Origin: Sipunculus nudus
Lineage: Eukaryota; Annelida; Sipuncula; Golfingiida; Sipunculidae
Direction of reading: 5' to 3'
NCBI GenBank assembly: GCA_026874595.1
Contig: CM049319.1
Coordinates: 4,926,601 to 4,990,600, forward strand
Length of the DNA stretch: 64,000 bases
This document shows, piece after piece, positions 1 to 11,757 of this stretch (position 1 is the first letter of the stretch; each line of letters starts with the position of its first letter). A program made the translations under genes and the position numbers. Below the pieces are notes generated by a model that was not told the DNA's origin, searched no databases, and saw only the letters and a program-made list of their open reading frames with translations.

Positions 1-3000
1 TCTGAACTTATACGCCCACCCCCCTTTAGTTGCATGTCCCTTTATTTTCCTCTTATATACTTTTCATGCATCAGCAATACTTGACTGGCTGCCTTAGTCT
101 GAACTTACATATCCCTTTTGTGTCCTCCTTATCCCTCTCATGTACTGCCAGTACTTGACTGGTGGTCTTAATCTAAACTTACACGTCCCTTTATTTCCCC
201 TCCATCCTTCTCATGCTTCAGCCAGTACTTGACTGGTTGCCTTATTCTAAACTTACACGTCCCTTTATTTCCCCTCCATCCTTCTCATGCTTCAGCCAGT
301 ACTTGACTGGTTGCCTTATTCTAAACTTACATGTCCCTTGATTTCCCCTCTATCCTTCTCATGCTTCAGCCAGTACCTGACTGGTGGTCTTAATCTAAAC
401 TTACACGTCCCTTTATTTCCCCTCCATCCTTCTCATGCTTCAGCCAGTACTTGACTGGTTGCCTTATTCTAAACTTACACGTCCCTTTATTTCCCCTCCA
501 TCCTTCTCATGCTTCAGCCAGTACTTGACTGGTTGCCTTATTCTAAACTTACATGTCCCTTTATTTCCCCTCTATCCTTCCCATGCTTCAGCAAGTACTT
601 GACTGGTTGCCTTAATCTAAACTTACACGTCCCTTTATTTCCCCTCCATCCTTCTCATGCTTCAGCCAGTACTTGACTGGTTGCCTTATTCTAAACTTAC
701 ATGTCCCTTTATTTTCCCTCTATCCTTCTCATGCTTCAGCCAGTACTTGACTGGTTGCCTTATTCTAAACTTACATGTCCCTTTATTTCCCCTCCATCCT
801 TCTCATGCTTCAGCCAGTACCTGACTGGTGGTCTTAATCTAAACTTACACGTCCCTTTATTTCCCCTCCATCCTTCTCATGCTTCAGCCAGTACTTGACT
901 GGTTGCCTTATTCTAAACTTACATGTCCCTTTATTTCCCCTCTATCCTTCTCATGCTTCAGCAAGTACTTGACTGGTTGCCTTAATCTAAACTTACACGT
1001 CCCTTTATTTCCCCTCTATCCTTCACATGCTTCAGCCAGTACTTGACTGTTTGCCTTATTCTAAACTTACATGTCCCTTTATTTCCCCTCTGTCCTTCTC
1101 ATGCTTCAGCCAGTACTTGACTGGTTGCCTTAATCTAAACTTACACGTCCCTTTATTTTCCCTCCTTCCTTCTCATGCTTCAGCCAGTACTTGACTGGTT
1201 GCCTGAATCTAAACTTACATGTCCCTTTATTTTTCCTCCTTCCTTCTCATGCTTCAGCCAGTACTTGACTGGTTGCCTTAATCTACACTTAAACGTCCTT
1301 TTATTTTCCCTCCTTCCTTCTCATGCTTCAGCCAGTACTTGACTGGTTGCCTTAATCTAAAATTACATGTCCTTTGATTTCTCCTCTATCCTTCTCACGC
1401 TTCAGCCAGTACTTGACTAATGGCTTAATCTAAACTTACACGTCCCTTTATTTCCCCTCTATCCGTCTCATGCTTCAGCCAGTACTTGACTGGTTGCCTT
1501 AATCTAAACTTACACGTCCCTTTATTTCCCCTCTTTCCTTCTCATGCTTCAGCCAGTACTGACTGGTTGCCTTAATCTAAACTTACACGTCCCTTTATTT
1601 CCCCTCTATCCTTGCCTTAATCTAAACTTACACTTCTTTTTTTTCCCCTCTATCATTCTCATGCTTCAGCCAGTACTGACTGGTTGCCTTAATCTAAACT
1701 TACACGTCCCTTTATTTCCCCTCTATCCTTCTCATGCTTCAGCCAGTACTTGACTGGTTGCCTTAATCTAAACTTACACGTCCCTTTATTTTCCCTCCTT
1801 CCTTCTCATGCTTCAGCCAGTACTTGACTGGTTGCCTTAATCTAAACTTACACGTCCCTTTATTTTCCCTCCATCCTTCTCATGCTTCAGCAAGTACTTG
1901 ACTGGTTGCCTTAATCTAAACTTACACGTCCCTTTATTTCCCCTCTATCCGTCTCATGCTTCAGCCAGTACTTGAATGGTTGCCTTAATCTAAACTTACA
2001 CGTCCCTTTATTTCCCCTCTATCCTTCTCATGCTTCAGTCAGTACTTGACTGGTTGCCTTAATCTAAACTTACACGTCCCTTTATTTCCCCTCTATCCTT
2101 CTCATGCTTCAGCCAGTACTTGACTGGTTGCCTTAATCTAAAATTACATGTCCTTTGATTTCTCCTCTATCCTTCTCATGCTTCAGCCAGTACTTGACTG
2201 GTTGCCTTAATCTAAACTTACAGGTCTTTTTATTTCCCCTCTATCATTCTCATGCTTCAGCCAGTACTTGACTGGTTGCCTTAATCTAAACTTACATGTC
2301 CCTTTATTTCCCCTCTATCCTTCTCATGCTTCAGCCAGTACTTGACTGGTTGCCTTAATCTAAAATTACATGTCCTTTGATTTCTCCTCTATCCTTCTCA
2401 TGCTTCAGCCAGTACTTGACTGGTGGCTTTAATCTAAACCTACACGTCCCTTTATTTCCCTTCTATCCTTCTCATGCTTCAGCCAGTACTTGACTGGTTG
2501 CCTTAATCTAAACTTACATGTCCCTTTATTTCCCCTCTATCCTTCTCATGCTTCAGCCAGTACTTGGCTGGTTGCCTTAATCTAAACTTACACGTCCCTT
2601 TATTTCCCCTCTTTCCTTCTCATGCTTCAGCCAGTACTGACTGGTTGCCTTAATCTAAACTTACATGTCCCTTTATTTCCCCTCTATCCTTCTCATGCTT
2701 CAGCCAGTACTGACTGGTTGCCTTAATCTAAACTTACACGTCCCTTTATTTCCCCTCTTTCTTTCTCATGCTTCAGCCATTACTGACTGGTTGCCTTAAT
2801 CTAAACTTACATGTCCCTTTATTTCCCCTCTATCCTTCTCATGCTTCAGCCAGTACTTGACTGGTTGCCTTAATCTAAAGTTACACGTCTTTTTATTTAT
2901 CCTCTATCATTCTCATGCTTCAGTCAGTAGTTGACTGGTTGCCTTAATCTAAACTTACATGTCCCTTTATTTCCCCTCTATCCTTCTCATGCTTCAGCCA

Positions 3001-3480
3001 GTACTTGACTGGTTGCCTTAATCTAAAATTACATGTCCTTTGATTTCTCCTCTATCCTTCTCACGCTTCAGCCAGTACTTGACTAATGGCTTTAATCTAA
3101 ACCTACACGTCCCTTTATTTCCCCTCTATCCTTCTCATGCTTCAGCCAGTACTTGACTGTTTGCCTTAATCTAAACTTACATGTCCCTTTATTTCCCCTC
3201 TATCCTTCTCATGCTTCAGCCAGTACTTGACTGGTCGCTTTATCTAAACTTACACGTCCCTTTATTTCCCCTCTATCATTCTCATGCTTCAGCCAGTACT
3301 TGACTGGTTGCCTTAATCTAAACTTACATGTCCCTTTATCCCCCCCCCCCCGTCCTTCTCATGCTTCAGCCAGTACTTGACTGGTTGCCTTAGTCTGAAC
3401 ATATATGTTACTTTATTTCCTCCTTATCCCTCGCATGCATCTGTCAGCATTTTTCTGGCTGCCTTGGTCTGAATTTATGC
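1..3480 (+). repeat. 74-bp satellite array, about 46 copies, open at the left edge
   Basis: A head-to-tail tandem repeat with a 74-bp period: the anchor TCATGCTTCAGCC recurs at 211, 285 and 359 with exact 74-bp spacing. A minority of units are 73 bp because one T is missing in AGTACTTGACTGG. Each unit contains a small inverted repeat, CCAGT-ACTTG-ACTGG, followed by an AT-rich stretch and a long C/T-rich tract, so the two strands differ strongly in composition. Units differ by a few diagnostic substitutions (ACACG or ACATG; CCATCC or CTATCC; TTATTC or TTAATC) that recur in blocks. The array enters from beyond position 1 and decays near 3340, where a C homopolymer appears. Short open frames inside it are by-products of the repeat. 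Confidence 0.97.
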
Positions 3481-3625
3481 GACACGTTTTTCGCAGTTCC
3501 CCTTGAAATGCTAGTATGTGACTGTATGCCTAAGTGTGAACCCACTTTCTTTCCCCTTCTATAACCCCTCCCACTTGACTGTGTACCTCACTGTGGATCT
3601 ACCTCCTTTTTACCTTTCCCCTCCT
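3481..3625 (+). repeat. Degenerate edge of the 74-bp satellite
   Basis: Two or so strongly diverged units continue past the clean array. Remnants of the TTGACTG core, the GCCTAAGTGTGAAC segment and the pyrimidine-rich tract are still visible in the right order. Decayed edge monomers are the usual pattern where unequal exchange homogenises only the interior of an array. Confidence 0.6.
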
Positions 3626-4621
3626 ACCCACTGAAATGAGCATTTTTGTATATATGTGAGTGATGATGTTTGCAGGTGGCAAACCTGCAGTTTAAACTAT
3701 CTATTAATTATGCTACCTTCCCGTTATATTAAATGTAATTTAATCATCTACTCTGTATTGATCGTGTTTTGCCGCATGCATAAACGTTAACTTGCTACAA
3801 CTAGGAAATATGAACTATAAAAAACATTTGTATAAAGAAGCAACTGTCACTTACTTAGTCTACCTTATAGATGGCGTCCTTTTTAAGTGCTTATTAATTC
3901 TTTACAAGTTTTTACCATTTTATTTTATTATATTTAATGATATGTTGTAATATTTCAGGTTGTAAGCAAGAGTCTACTGTTGTTATATATTTTATGTCAG
4001 TATATATTCAAATTCATATTTTTGTAGTTGATAGATGTATTCAGCATTACTCTGCGTTAACACAGGTAAAGACTGACGATATCCTGCAATTAAAGAAGCG
4101 GATCGACGGATGGGCCAAAGGGTCTTGACCCCCCCCCCCCCCTCCTTTCAGTCGCCGTCATTTTTACAGTATGACCCCTTTTTCAGACCTAATGTTTTCT
4201 TAATGTTCTTCGGTTGGAATCTGGACCCCTGTGGATGATGAACGGTGATAAAATTGCTGAGGTTCCTCCGTGAATCGGATATAGGCTAAGACTTTAAATT
4301 ATTACATATCATCTGTAATGGGAACGTACCTATCTTCCTGTCTATATCTATGTTCCCCTGATGGTTATCATATATATATATATAGTTTAATTCCATGAAT
4401 TACCTCCATATTAAAGTGGCCCAATCACCTGTAAAGCATGTTGAAAAAAAACAGGACTAATAGTTTGTTCCCTTTAAAATAATTTTCTTCCTGCCAATGT
4501 TATTGCCCTGAAATCGTGTGCTCACTCCTGTAAACGAGTGTTAAAACTAGTAGACCGGGCACAATCACAGGTGTGAACATAAATACATCCGTGAATCGCC
4601 CGGTCCAAACATGTGTCAACC

Positions 4622-4623
<2 letters not shown>
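3626..4623. other. Spacer without recognisable gene
   Basis: AT-rich single-copy-looking DNA. It includes a fragment with a C-run at about 4129-4142 whose context (a TTGACCCCC run followed by a C/T-rich stretch) resembles the C-rich dispersed repeat also seen near 6.4 kb and 59.3 kb. No exon-like open frame with splice signals was recognised. Confidence 0.5.
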
Positions 4624-4675
<52 letters not shown>

Positions 4676-4726
4676 CAGACAGACAGACAGTCAGTCAGTC
4701 AGACAGACAGACAGACAGACAGACAA
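4624..4726 (+). repeat. Compound microsatellite (AG)n then (CAGA/CAGT)n
   Basis: An uninterrupted AG dinucleotide run from 4624 to about 4672 is followed directly by ACAG/TCAG tetranucleotides to about 4726. A poly-A run follows at about 4795-4817. The tetranucleotide type is the same as the tails of several dispersed elements in this window, so this may be the tail of an old element copy. Confidence 0.95.
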
Positions 4727-5169
4727 TGAGACAGAGAGTGGTATTAGTATCGGCAGCAATATGGATAAACATGACTTGCCACAAGTGCGTAATCAAAAAA
4801 AAAAAAAAAAAAAAAAACAGGACACGGACTTCATATTATAATTGGCTTTTCTCTTGTTTTTCCAAAATGCACTGACAGAGTTCATTGTCCGTAGTTGAAC
4901 CCCCAGCTTGGTCTATTTAGGGAACTGTTGATGGCTGACTTCAGTTCCTGTTTTCTGACACATTCCTTTAACACTTAAAGATACATTTCACTGTCAACGT
5001 GCACGAACCTGTCCTGTCTTTCACACCCATAAGGATTAATATGAGTAAATATTTACTGAAAAGCTCTATACACGCCATGTGAAACAGAAAGGGGAAAAAA
5101 ATCGTTGACTTCAACCGGGGCCGAAACTGTACGCAGATCACCATACACATCCCTCCCCTAACGGCCGTA

Positions 5170-5353
5170 TACAGTGAAACCTGTGTACTAAGACCACCTC
5201 TGGAACTGGCCAAAAGTGGTCTGAATTTGGTTTTATTTAGTAGGTCAATAAAACCAGTGAGTATGAATGCATGGTGTTGGTGCGCTCATGAATGGTCTCA
5301 AAAGACAAGTGGTCCTATCATAGACAGGTGGTCTTTCAGACAGGTTTACTTTA
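5170..5353. mobile_element. MITE, CAGTGAAACC-ended family, copy 1
   Basis: The left end reads TA-CAGTGAAACCTG and the right end is its approximate inverted complement, CAGGTTTACTT-TA, with one base deleted. Both ends are flanked by TA, as expected of Tc1/mariner-superfamily non-autonomous elements. The interior has several AGACCAC/GTGGTCT inverted pieces. A related copy sits at 56226-56396. No transposase is encoded. Confidence 0.6.
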
Positions 5354-7321
5354 CTTACATAACAGGAGGAGCAGGCAGGTGCGATTACAAATATCTCCCC
5401 GATAGAGCGTGTAAGGAAATAAGGACCTTATGTATGCTTGAGCATTCATAAAATATCGAATGAGCCCTGAAAGTGTGTACATATGTGAAAGTGAAGGTAG
5501 TGTATATGCGTGTGTGTGTGCATGTGCATGCGTCTTAGGACCTTCAGCATTGCCCACAAAGGATTCTGAAATGACTGTGAATCAATAAATGGTAGAGGCT
5601 AAAATGTGTAATTTTCACGATTGCATTAAAAAAATGATGAAGTAAATGAAAGAAAAAAGATAATTGTATAAGGGAAAAACACATGCGGAGAAAAAAAGCC
5701 TGGTATCAAATGTCGGGCCCCTGTTATGAAAAGAATATGATTAATGCGCTCAGGGAAAGTAGGACATTCAACTACTAACAGACGACTATCACATGCTGTA
5801 TTTTTTTCCATCTGCGAGCACTGGGAGAGTTCATTGTTCGCAGATGAACTTAAAAGCCAGCATATTTTAATAACAGTTGATAAGGTCATGGTTGACCTTA
5901 CAGCTCCTGCTTACCGTTTAGTATTTTGTAATAAATGCGCTAAATGTGATTATAAAGAGGTTCTACATTTACCCACATGACTAAAAATTAAGACGAACAA
6001 ATTCATAAAAATATTACTGAAGGAACAAGGAAGAAGAAACGATTCGGAAACGAAAATAGACATTTTTCCACTTTGCAACCATATATATATAACGCTGATC
6101 AATCTATATGGCTTTTGGGACATAGATAAATAGACAGGAACAGTCTAATGGTCCAACAGTATGAAAAGTAAAAACTAGGGTAAATTAGTAGAAATACTTT
6201 TATACTCAGTAGAAATGGAAGGAACTGGGTTCAAATGGTAGAAACCTCTGCCAGATTCTCTCTTGATTATTTCAAACCCTGTGATGCTACAAAAGAATGA
6301 AACCGAAAAGAATGACGACGTATTGTTCTAATTGATAAATAAAGGTGTCCAGGGCGTCTCGACCCCCTCCCCCTTTTTACTTGAAGAAACCTTTTTTAAT
6401 GGTTTCAGATAAAATTTTGCAGCCTTAACCCCCCCCCCCCCCTTTCCCGAATCCTGGATTCGCCTCTGAAGAGGGTATAATGTAAAATCAAATACGTTGG
6501 ACAAAAATTTTTATATGCTGGATCCATTTATAGCAAAACCTAATGGATTCTTCCTTAGAGCCTTCCGAAATGCCCTGATAATTTCATGAGACTTCGTTCA
6601 TGATTGCATAAGTTGTACTATGAACAAAAAGACACGCAAACACATGAATTAAGGAGGATGAACGGTTATATACCCTCCAGACGGAAGCAAACATAACCCC
6701 ATCGCTCTCTATTTGCTTAGAAATCTGGTCAGTCGCTCTTTGAGGGGAAATGGCACTCATTGTGTAGATACAATGTCTGCAGTATAAGTTTCTGTATTAT
6801 AAGTTTTAACAAGGCAAAGCTGAAATAATCAAAACACTCAATTGTCAAACCGGAAAAAAACGCCCTCTTCTTAAAAAATTATTCCAAAATTTCTGCATAT
6901 GTTCTTGAAAGTTTATATTTTCTTTAAGCTGAACTCTATTGAAACTCGATGACTGGTGCATGGTTCATATAACTATGACGTTCACGTTTTATCTCCTTGA
7001 ATTTTTATTTTCCTCTTAACTTAAATCAGTTCAAAATTTACCCATACGTTTCAGACACTGTACTCTAAATTAAATAAGTCTTTTGTTAAATAAAGGCTTG
7101 ATTATTTTTTGGGGGGATGTAAATGGTGGGAAGTCCCAGGCAATTTTGAAAATCATTCGGAAAGATGTCGGGAAAATACAATGGCAAGGAATTTTCGGAA
7201 AATTTCGTGGATAATAATTCATCATTTTTAATACAAATATAAAATACATTAATTTTTCTCTTCATCTTATGAAAGCAGTTCTCGCATGCTTTTTCCGATG
7301 ATACAGGTGCTCTTTTTATTG
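5354..7321. other. Spacer with a C-rich dispersed repeat fragment
   Basis: AT-rich, no supported gene. Positions about 6350-6475 contain a pair of CGACCCCC/C-run blocks separated by a CTTTTTTAATGGTTTCAGA segment and ending CCTGGATTCGCCTCTGAAG. This is the same family as the fuller element at 59322-59675. Short open frames between 5.2 and 6.0 kb lack splice signals or recognisable similarity. Confidence 0.5.
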
Positions 7322-7938
7322 TGTGACACGGGCGTTACACGTGTTGTGACACCCGCCGGGCCGTTTGTTGCATTCTATGTTTAATCCGTACTGGTTGCAT
7401 TCTCGTCATGCTGGCCTTGGGCTTTCTCGCCTGGTCGTGAGTCACGTGTACACCAGGTTGTGTCTCTGCGCGTGTTTACTGTGTTGTGTAAGATCTTATA
7501 GACTGTTCGAGAAGTGGAAAATTCTCGGCTTGGGGTAAAGAGTAAATAAAGGGGCTGTGTTTTAGAGCCGGGGGCCGAGAGCAGAGAAGTATTCCAGCGG
7601 ACGCAGAAGCGTGTGTCAGTTTCTGGGACCTTATCCGACGTGTGCGGCAATTATAGATTTTCTTGAGAGGTTCTCATGGATTGTGTGCATTTGGACTTCA
7701 GTTTACTTTCTGGTTTGTTACAAGAGCTTTACACTGGACTGTCATTCTCCGAGAGTATACATTTAGAGAACTTGTCGTTGTGGCGGTGTTGGTATCCGGG
7801 TACTGTGCACATTGATTATTTTTCTGTGTGATTGGATTGATTTGTTGTTATACCGCTGTTTTATTTTGTTGTTGTATTGATTTAGTGTATTGTAATGTTA
7901 GGGTTGTTTTAAGGATAAATTATGGTTATTTGTTAACA
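7322..7938 (+). mobile_element. Candidate solo LTR (about 617 bp)
   Basis: The segment is more GC-rich than its flanks, begins TGTGACACGG and ends TTGTTAACA, fitting the TG...CA rule of long terminal repeats. The first 50 bases form an imperfect stem (CGGGCGTTACACG against CGTGTTGTGACACCCG). Internally a weak TATA-like AGTAAATAAAGG is followed about 20 bp later by a GC-rich start-site-like stretch. No matching target-site duplication was found at the ends chosen (TATTG against GAGAA), and no gag-pol lies next to it, so the ends or the whole call could be wrong. A decayed promoter or 5' exon is an alternative reading. Confidence 0.3.
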
Positions 7939-8454
7939 GAGAACCACTGACTTCTTTATTCATTCCCCTAGACATTTCACGCTGCCTAGTGTTACATAAT
8001 CTGATTTTTTTTTTATCTCCATTACATGGTTTGTGTTCATCACGCATACGTGATCTGTTTATATTAGGTTCCGTAACACCTAGTAAACTAAGAAAGATGA
8101 TGTTATGTTTAAATAGAATATAATCCCTCCATGTTTGAATGCACAGATGCATTTAACAGGGGACGGGGTCAGTCTATGATGTTATTCAAAAGTAAGTATA
8201 AGCATAAGGCCACTAATAATTGTATGTAATATAGATACATACATATATGTGTAAAAAGGTTATAAGACAACGACTGCAAGCACACATCCTCATGCAAGTA
8301 TTTTTGAAGAAATAACAATACGCCAGCTTTTATTTACACCTGTGTTAGTACAGCATGAAGTAACATGAACAAGGCCTATACAGGCCTCATGCGAACCTGT
8401 GCAATGGGAATCACATCAGATATAATGCATCCCTGCATGATAACATGCTTGACC
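7939..8454. other. Spacer without recognisable gene
   Basis: AT-rich. No tandem structure, RNA gene or exon was recognised. Confidence 0.4.
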
Positions 8455-8560
8455 ATTTTTAGCTCAGGTGACATGTAAGTCACCTGAGATATAGTCGTGG
8501 TCGATTGTCCGTCGTCCGTCTGTCCGTCTGTCTGTCCGTCCGTTAGACTGGCACGTTTTG
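8455..8560 (-). mobile_element. Hairpin end plus tetranucleotide tail of a dispersed element
   Basis: A perfect 10-bp inverted repeat, CTCAGGTGAC (8463-8472) and GTCACCTGAG (8479-8488), encloses a 6-nt loop and is followed by a run of GTCC/GTCT tetranucleotides to about 8545. Read on the - strand the order is ACGG/ACAG repeat, GATC-like spacer, hairpin, then CTAAAAA. The same order occurs on the + strand at 44620-44715 and 45750-45815. A hairpin directly before CTAA resembles a Helitron/Helentron 3' end, but autonomous coding parts and the 5' end were not found. Confidence 0.5.
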
Positions 8561-11029
8561 ACACCGCTAGACCTACGAATCCAAATTTCGGCATACCGTT
8601 AGATGTTCCAAAAATATCCTACCATACCGAAAATTGGGTCAAAATGACTTTGTTCCTTCGAAATATTAAGGAAAAAAAAAACTAAAATTTCCATTAAAAA
8701 CCTATTATCACATTTCGGGACTGCCTAATATCAAAACCAATTATCTGTTTTTTAAATTTTTACCAGAGGTATTCTCCTATATATTTGCTATAAACATGCC
8801 AGAAATTAAGTCTGTTAAGTGTTATTTCTTTAAGTTATGGGCCCGAACATAATGGAGTTTGTAAAAAATCAGGAAAAATATTTACTCACTTAACATGAAA
8901 AATTTTTAAACTAGAAACTTTTTTCCCGAGTATATAACTTTTAAGATTCAATTGTATACCTAAAATTAAATCTGAATTTTGTAAATGTTTTAAGTTTTTA
9001 GCATAAAAATAAAACCAGTACCTTAAATTTTGCCCAACTTTGACCTTGGCCCTTTTTTTCTATGAGTACTGTTGATTTTATTTTCACAGCATGTAAACAT
9101 AAGTATTTAATCTGTTAAAATCTGAAATTTGAAAATAAAAGCTTGAAAATTAGGCTAGTTATCAAATTTTTTTAGGCTCTATGGTAGTCACTTTCTTTGT
9201 CAACATGCAGGTTGGCCACTCCTGGTCACTGGAAGTCAGCTATGCCAGGGTTCCCAATTTGTTACAGTCACTGGGACTGCTGTGACAGGTGTACATTTAT
9301 TCTCATATCACCACCCTGTACTGAACACCCCCCCCCCCCTCCGTCAAACACAACCCACCAAGTGTTATGCAGTAATTATTATTGTTTTCACTGTATCTCC
9401 TTAATTGTAAAGCTGTTTCCACTCCAATATACAAAACTATCCTTGAAAAAGTAATTCAAGGTGTGGTCCAGAATATGCCATGTTGTGTAAATGTAGCATT
9501 TTTAAAGAAATCAATGTTCTTTTAAATGATTTAACAAATTAAAATATAATTTAACCCATCAGTATGCATTAATTTATGAAATATGAAGCAAATTATGAAT
9601 AAATAAAGGCCCAATTTAAAAATTTTAAAATCTGAATCAAGTATAATTTTTTAAAATATTTATTGTTTTGCAAATTTAAAAGATATATTTTGTTGTGAAA
9701 AAGAAATATACATTTGTATGCATGATGTAGTGTTTTCTGATTTATGATGATGCAATTTAGAATTATGAATCTTTTTTTTATATTCAGATATATATGTTAT
9801 ATTAGAAATGTATAGAAATGTAAACTTATAATAAAAAAATTGATGTGATAAAAAATGAGGATCTAATACAAACATCTGTTCATTATTTTTCTGCCTCAGC
9901 AGAATTGGAGATCAGACTTTGTTTTCCCTGTATGTATATGCAGAACTATTGTTAATCACACTATCTCTCTGCCCCCTGTTTTTATTGGAAATGTGTACAA
10001 TTTATTTGATTTAAAAAAATAAAAGGATTAGAAAAAAATTAAGATCTTATTGAAACATATTCTTGCCTTAGGAGAATGGAACATAAAGTGATCAGCTCTA
10101 TCCTTTATCTCTCCGTTATCATAAAACATATAATAATAATTATGAGATTTTACCTATAAGCACTGTTGAAAAAACTTTCATATGCTGTATGTGTATAGAA
10201 TTTAGCTATTTAAGTCTGAAATTTGAAAGCAATTCATATTTTCAGTTGTGTTTTATTGCAGATGTTAAACTTTTTGATATAATAAATAAATTGAAAATAA
10301 TTGAAATTTAATATATTATCAGCTTTGTTTATCTACCAGTCTGTCTGTCCGTTTTTAAATATTAAGTAATTATGAATGAACTTTTTTATCCTGTAATCAC
10401 TGTTGAATTAAATGAAAATCCTATGTGCATATACACTATAATAATACAGTTATCTTGTCACTCTGATCATTCCACACAGCCCCCTCCCCACCACCACCAA
10501 GTCCTTTCATCTGAGGACCGGGGGGCATTAATTATTCAACTGTATACATTTCATAAAATAAAAAAAAAATATATCTAATAATATATATTATAAAAAAATA
10601 TATTCAATTGAACAAGTGTGCTTAGTCTGTTACCACAATGAATTTACTAGCTTTACCAAACTATCTCAGTCCTTTCATTGCTATAAATGTCAAATAATTC
10701 AGCAAAAACATATTAAGTACACTTTAACGAAGGCCATATAAGAATAATTTATGTGCAATGTTACAGAATATAAACCGCAGTTTTGCAGAAGAAGTCTATT
10801 GCAGCCTTCAGTTTGATTAGGGTTCACATGGCCACAAGACCAACTTCAGATTTCTAGGACTCACTCAAAAATAATCTTCTATTCTTATACAATCTATCTA
10901 TTTTTATATACAATTGAGAGACCCTACCCTTGAACATTTTTTGTGAAAAATTAAACAGTTCGGCTTGACAGTTTCATCATAAAACAATTTTAATTTAAAA
11001 GCTAAAAGAGGCTAAAATAACGACGTTTT
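8561..11029. other. Very AT-rich dispersed-repeat body or spacer
   Basis: Low-complexity A/T-rich sequence, possibly the body of the hairpin-ended element at 8.46 kb read in reverse. Contains a C-run at about 9328-9341 and a second C-rich spot near 10480-10530. No gene, splice-bounded exon or RNA gene could be supported. Confidence 0.4.
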
Positions 11030-11757
11030 TGCCCGTACAAAAAAAGGTCGATGTAGGTGGCGCCACACAAACAAAACCTCAATTTCAAAATGAGTCATGT
11101 GACCAACATGTGCATTTGCACAAAAACGTGTCGTTTCTGAGATAGTTATGTTAGTATAAATTCCGGTAACTCGTGCCCATCATATCTGTGAATAATTTGA
11201 CAAACAATTCTTCTGAAGAAGATTTTCAATTTTTTTCTGCTTTCCCCATATTTTGTAAGTTGATGCAGGTGGCGTCACAAAAAGCTCTCTACCATAACAT
11301 TTGACATGTAACTGATTTTTTCATAAAATTTGGGGTTGCTAGCTCCGGCCTGCGGTTCCTGAGAAATTATGGGTTAATGTACTGATGAAAGATGGCCCCC
11401 ATACAAAAAAAAAGTTCAATGCAGGTGGCAATACCATTACCTCATATTCAAAAATGGCTCATGTGACCAACATATGCATACACTTTGGTAATAGTTGGAT
11501 TAGCTTCAGTCGTTTCTGATATTGTAATTATAGCAAATGACTAAGTTTAGCTTTCTGTAACTCGGCCAAAAATCATCGAACTGGAAACATTCGAACAAAC
11601 TTGTGAAAGATTCCTTCTGGGATTATTTCTGTAAAATATTTCTTCCATGAAATTTGGCGTTGATAGTTCCAACCGTTTTATAGATAGTATGGCTTAACGT
11701 ACGGACGACGGGGGACGGACGACCCAGCGCTATCGCATAAGCTCAAAGGTAGGTATA
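11030..11757 (+). repeat. Modules with GGTGGCGCCAC cores and an ACGG tail
   Basis: Three diverged modules each carry a version of the palindromic core: GGTGGCGCCACA at 11056, GGTGGCGTCACA at 11268 and a decayed GGTGGCAATACC at 11424. Each is followed by related text (GTGACCAACATRTGCAT twice; TTTCTGAGATAGTTATG and relatives). The block ends in GACGACGGGGGACGGACGAC followed by GCTATCGCATAAGCTC, the same tail layout as other dispersed elements here. Modules are old and poorly alignable compared with those at 61-64 kb. Confidence 0.65.

Noticed and set aside
1-3480. CRISPR-like regular repetition and short open frames in the satellite
   Set aside because: The whole 74-bp unit is repeated with no unique spacers, and the open frames recur with the period. 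It is a eukaryotic satellite.
7381-7650. Reverse open frame of 89 codons
   Set aside because: It lies inside the GC-richer LTR-like segment, antisense to its TATA-like site, and resembles no family.
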